Positions 1-8,735 of a DNA stretch of 64,000 nt are shown piece after piece. How positions within the stretch are numbered: position 1 is the stretch's first letter; each line of letters starts with the position of its first letter. Source of the DNA: a virus; IMG/VR virus record IMGVR_UViG_3300027779_001649, positions 1 through 64,000 of that record. One strand, given 5' to 3'. The notes below the pieces were generated by a model. It made no database searches, was not told where the DNA came from, and saw nothing but the letters and a program-made list of their open reading frames with translations. The translations under genes were made by a program, and so were the position numbers.

Positions 1-295
1 TTGTTTTATTTTTTGAGTCATATACACTAATAGGAAACCAATTGTAAGTACCATCATCAAATGAACTGTAGTTTTCTTGATGTTCACCTAGTTCACCAGC
101 CAACACACGGTTCTGAGTTCCAGATAGAGAATGTTCTGTATCTGCCGTGACATCACATTTGTGTGAAATATAATCCTTTATACCTTCTATTACCTTAGAG
201 TTCTTTGTTAGTTCTTCATTGATAAGTTTAATATCAAAAACGTAAGGCTGTGGCATCTCTACGATATATGGTAAAATTTTTCTACCTTTTCTCAT
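1..295 (-). CDS. Hypothetical protein, N-terminal part (cut by window edge)
   Basis: An open frame begins with ATG at 295 on the minus strand and runs off the window after 98 codons, so only the N-terminus is visible. A strong ribosome site (GGAGGG, 8 nt before the ATG) lies inside the end of the preceding SGNH gene, and the two genes overlap by 14 nt, so they are probably translated in series. The visible part starts MRKGRKILPYIVEM and has no signal peptide, membrane segment or motif that I recognise. It belongs to the accessory cluster of oxygenase and hydrolase genes. No function is proposed. Confidence 0.6.
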   Translation of the reverse strand, partial: MRKGRKILPYIVEMPQPYVFDIKLINEELTKNSKVIEGIKDYISHKCDVTADTEHSLSGTQNRVLAGELGEHQENYSSFDDGTYNWFPISVYDSKNKT

Positions 296-1037
296 TTATC
301 CAACCCTCCATCAGTCCTGCTATATATTTATGTCCATTTGCGTTTGGGTGGTAATCCATCTTAGATATGATATGTTCATCCTTAAAGAAAGTAGAAAGAT
401 CATATCCACCCAGAGATTCTATAATGGGATATCCAATAAAATTCTTTAGTTTATTATAATAGGGAGATTCTAAAATCCATTCTGGTTTTGCAACTGGAGG
501 TAATGCTTGCATCTGTAAATAGGGAACATCAAGACTCTCACATACACTTTGATAACAAAACATCATTCTCATAGATTTCTGGAACGAAGCATCCTTCATT
601 CCAATACCCATTTTTCGCATAAGAGTAGATAATTGATCGTAAGGTAAGTCCTTCATGGCCTGAATGGCCCTATCGTGCCATTTTGAAACAGGCTTATTGT
701 TTCTAAACTGCCTGCGAGGTCTTACCCGAATCCATCCAGAAGTTGATTCTATGTCTATTCTTACATATTCACTCCACATTGCTAGAACCAACCCAACCTC
801 TCCTGGCTCAGTCTCCATAAGAGAGTCCATTATAGAACTAAGTATATACTCATTTCCAGAGGCGGGAACTGAAAGATTTATAAGCTCCATACCAAGTTTG
901 TCTGCCAACAGTTCTGGCCATATAGGAAATGGTTCAATGTCTATGTCTGGGTCATAACATACATTTGCAGGATTCTTTAGTTGCATCCTAACGTAGTCAC
1001 TAGAAAAACTGTCACCCGAAATTATTAGTTTCTTCAT
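282..1037 (-). CDS. SGNH/GDSL-type hydrolase-like protein
   Basis: The 251-residue product opens with MKKLIISGDSFSSD, placing the GDS nucleophile block at residues 8-10, and ends with DYHPN near residues 228-232, matching the Asp-x-x-His block V of SGNH hydrolases (Asp228, with His at 230). These enzymes remove acyl or acetyl esters from sugars and lipids; the substrate here is unknown. I chose the ATG at 1037 because GGAGGA lies 13 nt upstream and because the longer reading would run deep into the TauD-like gene. It overlaps that gene by 26 nt. There is no signal peptide, so it probably acts in the cytoplasm, perhaps on phage glycans or lipids. The central blocks II and III are not clear, so activity is uncertain. 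Confidence 0.6.
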   Translation of the reverse strand: MKKLIISGDSFSSDYVRMQLKNPANVCYDPDIDIEPFPIWPELLADKLGMELINLSVPASGNEYILSSIMDSLMETEPGEVGLVLAMWSEYVRIDIESTSGWIRVRPRRQFRNNKPVSKWHDRAIQAMKDLPYDQLSTLMRKMGIGMKDASFQKSMRMMFCYQSVCESLDVPYLQMQALPPVAKPEWILESPYYNKLKNFIGYPIIESLGGYDLSTFFKDEHIISKMDYHPNANGHKYIAGLMEGWINEKR

Positions 1038-1686
1038 AATTAAACTGTATCCTCCATAAAATTCTTTCTCCCTCAAATGCATCTCTTCTGTGCATCATTC
1101 TTAAATTATCATATAAGAATATACCATTCTCCTCCCAATACATAGGGAATGCAAACTGTTCACAGTGTTCTATAAGTTCCTGTATATCTACATATTTGTT
1201 TGTTTCAACAAGAGAACCTGGCGAGAAGTACAACATTTTATCTTTTGTAATAGGATGTTCTATAATAAAGGGCCTCTGTGTTTTATTCTTTCTAAGATAA
1301 CGCAATTGCATTTCAGTGAAACACTTGTTCTGTAGATGGTATGGTGGAAAATATGTCCCTACGATATCTTCATATTTTTCCTTATCTGGTAGATTATCAT
1401 ATGCAACCTTCATATCAACAAACCATGTTGGGGCTAAATGTCCACCAAAAAAATTATACAATGCAGTTCCATGAAATGCACCAACACCATAACTCCAATC
1501 GTTATGCCAAGGAACACTAGCTCTTTCAAACAAACCATCAGAACTTACTAACTGAACAAACCCTTCATCATCAAGAACATGTTTTTCGGTACTGAAGAAT
1601 GTCCCATAATCCATAACAATATCCTTAAAACTATCTGCGGTCAAATCAGCTGAGTTCAACTTCTCAATACCATCATTAATTAACAC
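1012..1686 (-). CDS. TauD/TfdA-like 2-oxoglutarate Fe(II) dioxygenase
   Basis: This 224-residue protein has the facial-triad pattern of the TauD/TfdA family: HxD at His61 and Asp63 (PWHNDWSYG) and a distal His199 followed by Arg212 in the MMHRRDAFEGERILWR region, the Arg being the usual 2-oxoglutarate carboxylate anchor. Family members couple oxidative decarboxylation of 2-oxoglutarate to hydroxylation or desaturation of small molecules. It is shorter than TauD (about 280 residues), mainly at the N-terminus. It overlaps its neighbours on both sides (10 nt upstream, 26 nt downstream), which points to a single operon. The substrate cannot be told from sequence. Confidence 0.8.
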   Translation of the reverse strand: MLINDGIEKLNSADLTADSFKDIVMDYGTFFSTEKHVLDDEGFVQLVSSDGLFERASVPWHNDWSYGVGAFHGTALYNFFGGHLAPTWFVDMKVAYDNLPDKEKYEDIVGTYFPPYHLQNKCFTEMQLRYLRKNKTQRPFIIEHPITKDKMLYFSPGSLVETNKYVDIQELIEHCEQFAFPMYWEENGIFLYDNLRMMHRRDAFEGERILWRIQFNYEETNNFG

Positions 1687-2281
1687 AATAAAATCTCTCC
1701 TTATATGCTTTTACTGAAAGAGATGGTGTTTGTAGTTTACCATCCTTTTTAAATTTATAATACAAAATGGATTGCCAGTTCTGTTTAAATCTCTTAGGCA
1801 TAGCAACTAAATGCATTTTAGGACTAAAAATCCATCCCTTCCTATCAGGAAAGTAGTTTTTAAATCTGTTTAGTGCAGTAGAATTAAGATTAACTAAATT
1901 GTTGTCTTTCAATTCTCTGCTTATAAACGCAACATCAAAACCCCCTTCTTTGGCATAGAGCATTTGCTGTTGTATCATCTCATAAGTATACTCTCGTATT
2001 CTTCTTTGATGTCCCCAGTTCATTCTTCTGTATTTTGGATTTTTAAAATGTCTATTTAATATACGAACAGAATTTCCGAATATTTCACGATGTAAAATAG
2101 TACTAAAAGCAACTAGAGTTTCATCTTCCTTAACTACTGTTACAGCCAATGAATCTACAAAGTCCAAATTGTCACCATAATTTTGTGATAATCTGTCATC
2201 TATATTTGTAGTTAAATCTACTATTTCCTCTAAGATTAGTGGATATGATTTTACGGGATATGTATCAATAACCAAATTCAT
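1676..2281 (-). CDS. Hypothetical protein, possibly GNAT-like
   Basis: This 201-residue protein lies between a radical-SAM gene (16-nt overlap) and a TauD-like oxygenase (10-nt overlap). It has no signal peptide or membrane segment. The order of a hydrophobic strand around residues 45-65, a basic helix rich in Arg around 80-105 and a FDVAFISRE strand near residue 120 is loosely like an acetyltransferase fold, but the acetyl-CoA loop (R/Q-x-x-G-x-G/A) is not convincing. I therefore leave it unassigned. Its tight packing suggests it works on the same pathway as its oxygenase and radical-SAM neighbours. Confidence 0.6.
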   Translation of the reverse strand: MNLVIDTYPVKSYPLILEEIVDLTTNIDDRLSQNYGDNLDFVDSLAVTVVKEDETLVAFSTILHREIFGNSVRILNRHFKNPKYRRMNWGHQRRIREYTYEMIQQQMLYAKEGGFDVAFISRELKDNNLVNLNSTALNRFKNYFPDRKGWIFSPKMHLVAMPKRFKQNWQSILYYKFKKDGKLQTPSLSVKAYKERFYCVN

Positions 2282-3137
2282 TTTGTTTTAAGTGTTCAAA
2301 GAACGGGGCGACTTTCCAATTCTGTGTAACTCTTCCTCTATATTCATTATCAGAATCGGGGATGCCATCGTCATCTATTTCCCAATCTATCAATCTCACA
2401 AACATATCATCCAACTCATAGAAGTTAGCTAAAACAGCATGATTGGGGGATACGATATCATCTACCTTGGTTGCATCATGTACATAATACTTAAATGCTT
2501 CTTCTAGTTCTGGAAGGGTGTATGTGGCATCTTTCATATATCTACCTATATGACCAACACTCTTAAACCTTAGAATAGGTTTAATTCTTACTCTGTAGTT
2601 AGTTTCTTTCATAGTCTTACGTACTAAGTCTACTTGATCTCTTAGAGTGAACTCATTACTACCCTTTGCTATAATGGTTCCTGTATTGATAATCATTCTA
2701 GATTTCATAGAATTTACCAACGCCTTATGTTTCATATCGGCATATTCTCTACCGTTATCCAGAATTTCATATACTTCTGGATCAGCTGCCCCGTTCATAG
2801 AAATAAGAACCATCCGTAAACCAGACTTTTTAAGTTCCTGTACATACTTCTTAGAAGATAGTTTAAGACCATTTGTAGTTAAACTGACTTGATGGCCGCA
2901 CTTCTTCACATTCCGAATGATGTCAGGTAAATCTTTTCGGATTGTGGGTTCTGCACCAATCAATCTAACAATGATTCTATGGGGTAATTTTCGTAGGAAT
3001 TCGTACAGTTTTGTTACATCCATATCTGGGATATCCCGATTAGGTAAGTAACAATTTGCACATTCCATATTACATCTATGGGTCAAGTCAACCATAAGAA
3101 GATTAAAGGAGTTCTCCTCTGGGTTTAATTCTTTCAT
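2265..3137 (-). CDS. Radical SAM protein
   Basis: The 290-residue product carries the radical-SAM cluster motif CxxxCxxC at Cys22, Cys26 and Cys29 (RCNMECANCYLP), which binds a 4Fe-4S cluster and cleaves S-adenosylmethionine. A GAEPTIRKD stretch follows, equivalent to the GGEP SAM-binding element, and SLTTNGLKL and ISMNGAADPEVYE match later barrel strands. I picked ATG at 3137 over a TTG at 3179 because the latter lies inside the upstream gene and has no ribosome site. No C-terminal SPASM cysteines are visible. The reaction is unknown; the family includes peptide- and nucleotide-modifying enzymes. It sits upstream of a hypothetical protein and a TauD-like oxygenase. Confidence 0.85.
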   Translation of the reverse strand: MKELNPEENSFNLLMVDLTHRCNMECANCYLPNRDIPDMDVTKLYEFLRKLPHRIIVRLIGAEPTIRKDLPDIIRNVKKCGHQVSLTTNGLKLSSKKYVQELKKSGLRMVLISMNGAADPEVYEILDNGREYADMKHKALVNSMKSRMIINTGTIIAKGSNEFTLRDQVDLVRKTMKETNYRVRIKPILRFKSVGHIGRYMKDATYTLPELEEAFKYYVHDATKVDDIVSPNHAVLANFYELDDMFVRLIDWEIDDDGIPDSDNEYRGRVTQNWKVAPFFEHLKQNEFGY

Positions 3138-3145
3138 ACTATTAC

Positions 3146-3487
3146 TTATGCTCTTTCTATTTCCTGTGTTACAGACCAACCTTTATTTGTATAATAGGAT
3201 GCGGTATTGTCATCATATTTTGTTGCTCTCTTATTTAGATACTCTTCACAATCATACCAATCAGGCCATGTCCTAACAGTTTTAAAAGTTTCTGCATCAA
3301 CAAGGGTTTTTGTTTCACTATATAAATCTTTATTGAGGGGAAGGGTGGCACTAGGCTTTGAAAATGAGCTCCGTTTGGCAAAATCGGCAATTGCTGCATC
3401 AACCGAAGTAAAATTAGCACCAGACTTTCTCATTATTAGTGTTTGTATTACTGCTATACCATCACTGCCTTCAAATGTTATGGCCAT
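3146..3487 (-). CDS. Small conserved-type phage protein, unknown function
   Basis: A 113-residue soluble protein with a strong ribosome site (AAAGGAG, 8 nt before the ATG) and a T4-type late octamer 20 nt upstream. No known domain was recognised. The sequence starts MAITFEGSDGIAVIQ and ends in a basic/aromatic tail. The late promoter suggests expression with virion genes, so a minor structural or assembly role is possible but is inference only. It is followed closely by the radical-SAM gene. Confidence 0.6.
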   Translation of the reverse strand: MAITFEGSDGIAVIQTLIMRKSGANFTSVDAAIADFAKRSSFSKPSATLPLNKDLYSETKTLVDAETFKTVRTWPDWYDCEEYLNKRATKYDDNTASYYTNKGWSVTQEIERA

Positions 3488-4044
3488 TAGAGATTCTCCT
3501 TTAAACTATTTATACGATAATTAGAGAGAGCTTTCTTATAAGGGACATCAAATATACTAAATTTTAATAAAACTCTTTCCTCTGGAAAAGCTGGTACTGC
3601 ATGTCTTTTTTCTAAATTCAATAGAGCACAATTATAACTAACTGGGCCCAATTCTCCAAAGATCAAAGGGCCATAGTTATCACTCAATATTATATTGATA
3701 GCACACAAAGTACCTCTATCTGGGTGCATAGGCACTTCTGTATCTTTTTCTTGTTTATAATATCTAGGACGAATATCCTTACACTCTAATAACTCACAAA
3801 TTTGAGATTGTACTTTACTAACTTCTGGACACTCATTTATAACGTGGCCCTGTAACCATGTAGAGGGATTATAAAACCAACTTTTGCGATGAATTTTACT
3901 TTGGCGATCTACACCTTGTATGGGCAGGCCGGCATCATTAAAGGGCGTAAAATCTACATTGTTCATTTCATCTAACAGTTTTGTCTTATCGTAAGACAAG
4001 TCTATATCATAAAGAAAATCAGCCGGGGCTTTAATAGTAGTCAT
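3487..4044 (-). CDS. 2OG-Fe(II) oxygenase-like protein (Asp/Asn-hydroxylase-like)
   Basis: The 185-residue product has the order expected of a double-stranded beta-helix dioxygenase: HPD at His107/Asp109, strands AINIILSD, a distal His148 (EKRHAVP) and Arg157 (PEERVLLKFSIFD). It resembles the small aspartyl/asparaginyl-hydroxylase and prolyl-hydroxylase-like proteins that marine T4-type phages carry in multiple copies. It overlaps the next oxygenase by 4 nt and ends 1 nt into the small gene at 3487, so the three are one transcriptional unit. The substrate is unknown. Confidence 0.65.
   Translation of the reverse strand: MTTIKAPADFLYDIDLSYDKTKLLDEMNNVDFTPFNDAGLPIQGVDRQSKIHRKSWFYNPSTWLQGHVINECPEVSKVQSQICELLECKDIRPRYYKQEKDTEVPMHPDRGTLCAINIILSDNYGPLIFGELGPVSYNCALLNLEKRHAVPAFPEERVLLKFSIFDVPYKKALSNYRINSLKENL
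3507..3514 (-). promoter_or_regulatory. T4-type late promoter octamer
   Basis: The minus strand reads TATAAATA here, the exact T4 late -10 element recognised by gp55, and lies 20 nt upstream of the ATG at 3487. By T4 geometry the transcript would start about 6 nt after the octamer. The octamer falls inside the 5' part of the window's next coding region upstream, so it would give a nested late transcript. Confidence 0.55.
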
Positions 4045-4892
4045 ACCACCTTACACCTAAATGCAATTTTCTGAGACATTTCTGGCGCATCAGTTTTAGG
4101 AGATAATGTCATATGAGTTTTATCATGTGGAAAAACAATAACACGATTTGGTCTATTTCCTACAATATCACTGGGCCATCCTAAATTCCAACCATGTTTC
4201 CAATGAGTAGAACCTGTTTCTTGGTCATCATAATATACAAGTTCCCCTCCCCATTCTGGCAACCATTCTTGATTGGTTATGTATAAGACTGTATAATATT
4301 CTCCATTGTATGTACCATCTGTATCCCTATGGATTTGTCCACCTTTTTTTGATTGCCGTGTAGGAGGTCTTTCATGACATCTACCATTCAAGAAACAAGT
4401 CCACTGATTTTGGGTTTCTGGAACATCATATTTTTGATAGAAATTTTCTTTATCTACGTAAAATATTTGAGGGCCTTTTAGTCCACTTATGGTTTCTGGT
4501 ACACCATCAAGGGTTCCTTTACCATCAAAAAAATGTTTGTTTATTAATGTCCATAAATTCCAAATTAAAGGATTACGTTCCTGTACAGATTCATCACTCC
4601 ACCCAATTGGATGGCGATATAAACTGAACTTCATAACATCTTCCCAAGAAAAAGCTACTCCTGTAAGATGCATATTTTCAGACATTGCTCCTAATAGATG
4701 ACGAGCATTTATTTTTCCATGTATAGAAGGATTATATTCACTAATAGAAGGAACCATTTTTTGTTGTGGATAGTGTTTGGAATAATTCACCCCTATCCAA
4801 TGTTGATACCAAGAAACACTTTGCCCCCATTCATAAACTTCTTTATGTAGATCTGGGGATATTAATTCGTCAGCCACAATTATATCACTCAT
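4041..4892 (-). CDS. 2OG-Fe(II) oxygenase, prolyl-4-hydroxylase-like
   Basis: This 283-residue protein has HxD at His188/Asp190 (GGQIHRDTDGTYN), strands YYTVLYITNQ and WGGELVYYDD typical of prolyl-4-hydroxylase-like folds, and a distal His256 or His260 in VIVFPHDKTHMTLSP. Start choice: ATG at 4892 follows GAGGTG by a short spacer and lies just after a sigma70-like promoter at 4908-4936, whereas the longer reading would start inside that promoter. It is the first gene of a run going down to the window edge, so it probably leads that operon. The N-terminal 150 residues do not match anything I recognise. Confidence 0.75.
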   Translation of the reverse strand: MSDIIVADELISPDLHKEVYEWGQSVSWYQHWIGVNYSKHYPQQKMVPSISEYNPSIHGKINARHLLGAMSENMHLTGVAFSWEDVMKFSLYRHPIGWSDESVQERNPLIWNLWTLINKHFFDGKGTLDGVPETISGLKGPQIFYVDKENFYQKYDVPETQNQWTCFLNGRCHERPPTRQSKKGGQIHRDTDGTYNGEYYTVLYITNQEWLPEWGGELVYYDDQETGSTHWKHGWNLGWPSDIVGNRPNRVIVFPHDKTHMTLSPKTDAPEMSQKIAFRCKVV

Positions 4893-4907
4893 AGAACACC
4901 TCACATA

Positions 4908-4936
4908 ATAATATATAGTCATCCGAAAAAAGTCAA
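4908..4936 (-). promoter_or_regulatory. Sigma70-like promoter of the oxygenase operon
   Basis: On the minus strand: -35 TTGACT (4931-4936), exactly 17 bp spacer, -10 TATTAT (4908-4913). The predicted start lies close to the ATG at 4892. An inverted repeat CTTAC-N6-GTAAG lies just upstream at 4949-4964. It shares box sequence and spacing with three other promoters in the window. Confidence 0.75.
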
Positions 4937-4988
4937 TGATTTCAAGCCCTTACGTGATAGTAAGAACAAAACGTGAACAGTATGTTTT

Positions 4989-5014
4989 AAAAAAAAGGAC
5001 TCCAATCGGAGTCC
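4989..5014 (-). terminator. Rho-independent terminator after the AAA ATPase gene
   Basis: The minus strand reads GGACTCC-GATT-GGAGTCC followed at once by eight T residues. The 7-bp perfect stem with a 4-nt loop is a textbook intrinsic terminator. It lies 21 nt after the stop codon of the AAA gene and upstream of the next promoter, so it closes the VWA/AAA unit. Confidence 0.9.
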
Positions 5015-5035
5015 CCAAGTTTATGACTAAAGAGT

Positions 5036-6196
5036 CTAGAAAGCGTTTTCTTCTTCATCAGAAGTATCTTCTATCGGAGAATCTTCTTCAGTTGAAAGAT
5101 CTACACCGGCATCAATTTTGGTGTATAAATCCATGAAGGAAGCTTTTGTATCATCATCAAATCGTGCAACACACAATTCTATGGATTTCATTTTATCTCC
5201 AAAGATAGCAAATGCTTTTACGATGTGATCTAATCGGCGGGTAGAGATAACTTCATCAACTCCACCATCATAGAAAGTTTTACGAATAACATCAGCCCAA
5301 GTGACTAAGTTTGCTGCAAACTCATTATCTACAGCACCATACTTTTTCATGGCACCTTTAATAATTTTAGTTTCAGTTAGAACTGAAGCATAAGGCTGTT
5401 CAATCGTAATCGCAAATCGTTCTAGAAAAGCTTCATTGAGAATATTGGTTCCGATAAAACGTCCATCTTCAGAACCTTTACCTTTAGTATTGGCGGTTGC
5501 CATTACGTTAAAACCAGGCTTCGCAGAAATCCATTTGTTGATCTTTTTCAAGAAAACACCCTGACCTTCAAGAACAGGCTGTAATGCAAGCAACTTATTA
5601 GAACCTAAATCACACTCATCTAGAAGAAGAGTACATCCACGTTCCATGGCATCAATTACAGGGCCGGGAACAAACTTAGTTTCACCATTAACGAGTCGGA
5701 AACCACCAAGTAAATCATCCTCATCAGTTTCTATTGTGATGTTCACCCGTATGAGTTCTTTTTTCATTTTGGCGTGAACCTGTTCAATCATAAGAGTCTT
5801 ACCATTACCAGAAAGACCAGTAACAAAGATGGGATAGAACATCCCAGATTTTACAATCTTCTCTATGGTAGGGAAATTACCCCATGCAACAAATCCATCA
5901 AATGTAGCAGGAACTAAATTCTGTTTTTCCATATTAGTCGCAACTAAATTTACAGTAGAAACCTCAGAACTAGGTTCAGAAATAGTAGGAGCAACAGCGG
6001 CAACAGAACCACCTTCAGAGGGCAGTTTGTAAACACCATAACCTACTTTAAACTCTGGTTTCATAAACCAAGTAGGAAACGGAACCTTTGCTTTTTTGGC
6101 AGCTTCCCGTACATTTTCTTTAGAAATATCTGCACCATTACCAAACAACTCGGCAGCAGTATCTACAAATAATTTCTTTCGTGGAGACAAATACAT
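5036..6196 (-). CDS. cobS: CobS/MoxR-like AAA+ ATPase
   Basis: A 386-residue AAA+ protein with Walker A GLSGNGKT at residues 127-134, Walker B LLLDEC at about 190-195, a sensor-1 Asn236 (VMATANT) and an arginine in AFLERF near 260. The ATPase domain is of the AAA_5/MoxR type and is called CobS in marine T4-type phages by similarity to the cobaltochelatase subunit. The first 100 residues are a basic helical segment plus an Ala/Ser/Glu-rich linker. It is directly downstream of a VWA protein; AAA-plus-VWA pairs act together as metal-insertion or remodelling machines. A cobaltochelatase role is uncertain because the large CobN subunit is not in this window. It has its own promoter and a strong terminator. 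Confidence 0.85.
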   Translation of the reverse strand: MYLSPRKKLFVDTAAELFGNGADISKENVREAAKKAKVPFPTWFMKPEFKVGYGVYKLPSEGGSVAAVAPTISEPSSEVSTVNLVATNMEKQNLVPATFDGFVAWGNFPTIEKIVKSGMFYPIFVTGLSGNGKTLMIEQVHAKMKKELIRVNITIETDEDDLLGGFRLVNGETKFVPGPVIDAMERGCTLLLDECDLGSNKLLALQPVLEGQGVFLKKINKWISAKPGFNVMATANTKGKGSEDGRFIGTNILNEAFLERFAITIEQPYASVLTETKIIKGAMKKYGAVDNEFAANLVTWADVIRKTFYDGGVDEVISTRRLDHIVKAFAIFGDKMKSIELCVARFDDDTKASFMDLYTKIDAGVDLSTEEDSPIEDTSDEEENAF

Positions 6197-6250
6197 AATT
6201 TAACTTTCCTTTTTCAATTTTAAAACTTTTTGATTTCTCATCATATATAC

Positions 6251-6279
6251 AGAATAACATACTGGATAAGAATAGTCAA
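6251..6279 (-). promoter_or_regulatory. Sigma70-like promoter of the AAA ATPase gene
   Basis: Minus-strand -35 TTGACT (6274-6279), 17 bp spacer, -10 TATTCT (6251-6256). The sequence from the spacer through about 20 nt past the -10 is nearly identical to the promoter of the VWA gene at 8701-8729. An inverted repeat TAGCCG-N6-CGGCTA (6280-6297) abuts the -35 box. Confidence 0.8.
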
Positions 6280-6300
6280 TAGCCGATTGACCGGCTAATG

Positions 6301-6340
6301 ACGATTTATTGTTTTTAGGTATAAACTGTGACATTTTTAT
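6301..6340 (-). repeat. Upstream element shared by the AAA and VWA promoters, copy 1
   Basis: About 40 bp, from ACGATTTATTG through TGTGACATTT on the plus strand, match the block at 8761-8800 with few differences. Both copies sit between the stop of the preceding gene and the inverted repeat next to the -35 box. It may be a regulator site or a remnant of a duplicated promoter region. Confidence 0.6.
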
Positions 6341-6342
6341 CA

Positions 6343-8667
6343 CTAAGCTACCATTGCAATAAATTTATTAAGTAACTGGCGGCTGTCAATCTTACTCTTC
6401 ATAGATTTTCCAAATGCAGACTTGAGTTTTGCTTTTGTGGCACCAATTAGTTCATCACCGAGCATAGCATTCTCAACTGAGAGAGCGTTTCCACCTGGCA
6501 ATATATATGCAACATCAAAACCAACAGACTCTATTGCAAGATACTTATTCTTGTTAATGAATTTAACTTTATCCATTATCTCAAGGATAGAATCATTTGG
6601 AAGCAAATAACCAAGAGTTCTTTTATCAACCCTACCAGATTTACCAGAACCAGCGATAAAGAAGTTTACTAAATTTCCAAAAGAACCAGTGCGTGATTTT
6701 AATATTTTTAAAAGAACAGCAGTTTGTCCAACACGACCACCACTGCATTTATAACTTTTTCCAGTAATAGGGTCTTTGAACAAAGTTATACTTCGGTCTG
6801 TCCAATGTCCACCGCAAGGGGTAGTGGTTTCCTGATGTGTACCTTTTTCTGGACCATCAAGTATCAATTTATAATCATACATTTGATTTAAACTATGTGA
6901 GGCACCATCAGTTAAGAATATAGTATTAACCTTTTGAACACCAGAATCTTTTTTGAACTGTGGGACATATTCCATCATGGCGATAATCGCATCATTTAAT
7001 GGGGTTCCACCCAGCTGATACTGAGAAGGCGGAGAGAGGGGATATCCATCTCTATTCCAATCCCGATATCCAGTATAACGATTTGCGTACATCAACATAG
7101 TATGCATCATTTTCATTTCATCAGAAGTATTCATGTTTGAAGTAAACAATTCTAAAAGAGCAAACTTATTAAGTCTAAGATCACCCATCTTAAATCCATT
7201 AGCAAATTCTTCATCTCCACGGCAACCACGTTGACCATAACTTCTATAAGCATCACTAAATGCAAGAACAGTAAAGGGGATTTTAACCTTACGGCAGAAC
7301 CAAATTAGATTGAATAACTGAGCAAGTGTACCTTTAAGATTATCAGCCATTGAACCAGACCAATCAAGAACCATAACCATACCGTGATTAGTTGCACCAG
7401 GCATAGTAGTTACTTTTCTGAATATATCATCATTATATTTGTAAGTGTGTAATTTAGACATATCTAAAGAACCTGTTTTAGAAGTGGCGGCACGAGCATA
7501 CTGATCTGCGGCTTTCTTCATTTCAAATTCTTTAACCATGTAACCAACAGTCTTTTTTGAATCTTCCTTCAAAGACTCTACTTCTTCTAGACACTTATCC
7601 CAATACAGAGAGCTGTCAAGACCTTTCTGTTTAACAAAACCACCGTAGAACTCTTCAATAACTGTTTTATTAGAAACAACAATTTTACTCATATCTAATT
7701 TAGGAATATTTACATAAGTCCTTTGAGAAGCATGTTTGTCTCGCAACTCATCCATAGCTTTTCCGAAAGCAGAATCAGTGGTTGCTTTTGGAACTCCACC
7801 ACCAGATTTTTTACCTTCTTTTCCAAGACCACCTTCGGTAGAATTATTCTTACCTTCTCCAGAATCTTCCCCAGAATCTTCCTTATCGTCTACTTCATCT
7901 TCATCGGAAGAGTCACTAGAACCATCTTCGGCATCATCATCATCAGACTTATCACCAGAAGTCCCATTATCAGAATCTCCATTTTCTTCTCCTTCACTTT
8001 TTTCTCCAGAGGAAGAACCTTCTCCCTCTTCAGAAGTTTCACCAGAAGAAGAACCTTCACCGTCAGAACCACTTTCTGACATTTCTGGGTGATCATCTGT
8101 TTCACCAGAGTCACCATCTTCTGGCATATTTTCTTCCATCCACTTATATAATTCTTCAGCAAGATCAAGAACTTCATCAGGCGTTTCAGTATTTGCAGTC
8201 CGATCAACCCAGACTTTTTCTTCATCAGTAAATACTATTTCAGAATTACCTTTGAAATACATATTGATTCTATCAATTAAATTCATCTTAGAGATATCTT
8301 TACCGGCAGTACCAAAGAAATCTTTAGAAATCAACTCAGAATATCCACGATTCATAACATTGACTAAGCCGGGATACTTACGTTTACCTTTTTTCTCAAT
8401 ACGGGCATCTTCTATGATGTTAACAAAAGAATGATTTATCTTACGTACAGCTGCATTCTCTAACATATCCAAAGGAGTCCACAGTGCGTGACCAATCTCA
8501 TGACCAACCATTAGGTCATAAATGGCAGGAGTCATATCATCATCTTTCCAAATAGGAAGACCCAACTCTCGTTTCTTAGAATCAAAGTAAGCAGTCTCCA
8601 TTTGTTTATGGACTACATTAACATCTTCTTCTGAAAGCAACTTTGCAAGGGTTGATTTGTTATTCAT
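6343..8667 (-). CDS. cobT: CobT-like von Willebrand A domain protein with HEIGH motif
   Basis: The 774-residue product has three parts. Residues 1-180 contain HEIGH at 56-60 and a downstream NIIEDARIE, the layout of a zinc-metallopeptidase-like domain. Residues about 185-300 are a very acidic Ser/Gly/Asp/Glu low-complexity linker. The C-terminal half holds a VWA domain with the MIDAS motif DWSGSM near residues 430-436 and a later FLTDGAS. This is the CobT/VWA partner of the AAA protein encoded just downstream. The start at 8667 follows AGAGG and lies after the promoter at 8701-8729; a longer reading would begin upstream of that promoter and is unlikely. Its role in phage is unproven. Confidence 0.85.
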   Translation of the reverse strand: MNNKSTLAKLLSEEDVNVVHKQMETAYFDSKKRELGLPIWKDDDMTPAIYDLMVGHEIGHALWTPLDMLENAAVRKINHSFVNIIEDARIEKKGKRKYPGLVNVMNRGYSELISKDFFGTAGKDISKMNLIDRINMYFKGNSEIVFTDEEKVWVDRTANTETPDEVLDLAEELYKWMEENMPEDGDSGETDDHPEMSESGSDGEGSSSGETSEEGEGSSSGEKSEGEENGDSDNGTSGDKSDDDDAEDGSSDSSDEDEVDDKEDSGEDSGEGKNNSTEGGLGKEGKKSGGGVPKATTDSAFGKAMDELRDKHASQRTYVNIPKLDMSKIVVSNKTVIEEFYGGFVKQKGLDSSLYWDKCLEEVESLKEDSKKTVGYMVKEFEMKKAADQYARAATSKTGSLDMSKLHTYKYNDDIFRKVTTMPGATNHGMVMVLDWSGSMADNLKGTLAQLFNLIWFCRKVKIPFTVLAFSDAYRSYGQRGCRGDEEFANGFKMGDLRLNKFALLELFTSNMNTSDEMKMMHTMLMYANRYTGYRDWNRDGYPLSPPSQYQLGGTPLNDAIIAMMEYVPQFKKDSGVQKVNTIFLTDGASHSLNQMYDYKLILDGPEKGTHQETTTPCGGHWTDRSITLFKDPITGKSYKCSGGRVGQTAVLLKILKSRTGSFGNLVNFFIAGSGKSGRVDKRTLGYLLPNDSILEIMDKVKFINKNKYLAIESVGFDVAYILPGGNALSVENAMLGDELIGATKAKLKSAFGKSMKSKIDSRQLLNKFIAMVA

Positions 8668-8700
8668 TGGGATAACCTCTTTATTTCTCATCATATATAC

Positions 8701-8729
8701 AGAATACACTATAGGATAAGAATTGTCAA
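8701..8729 (-). promoter_or_regulatory. Sigma70-like promoter of the VWA gene
   Basis: Minus-strand -35 TTGACA (8724-8729, perfect consensus), 17 bp spacer, -10 TATTCT (8701-8706). A perfect 8-bp inverted repeat AATGCACT-N3-AGTGCATT (8736-8754) lies 7 bp upstream of the -35 box. Conserved GTATATATGATGAGAAA follows the -10, as in the AAA gene promoter. Confidence 0.85.
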
Positions 8730-8735
8730 GGGCCG

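Noticed and set aside
7736-8092. Long open frames on the plus strand opposite the acidic linker of the VWA gene
   Set aside because: They are mirror images of the Ser/Asp/Glu-rich repeat and have no ribosome site; composition alone explains them.
5036-8667. A complete cobaltochelatase system for B12 synthesis
   Set aside because: Only CobS- and CobT-like subunits are present; the large CobN subunit is not in the window, so B12 synthesis cannot be claimed.
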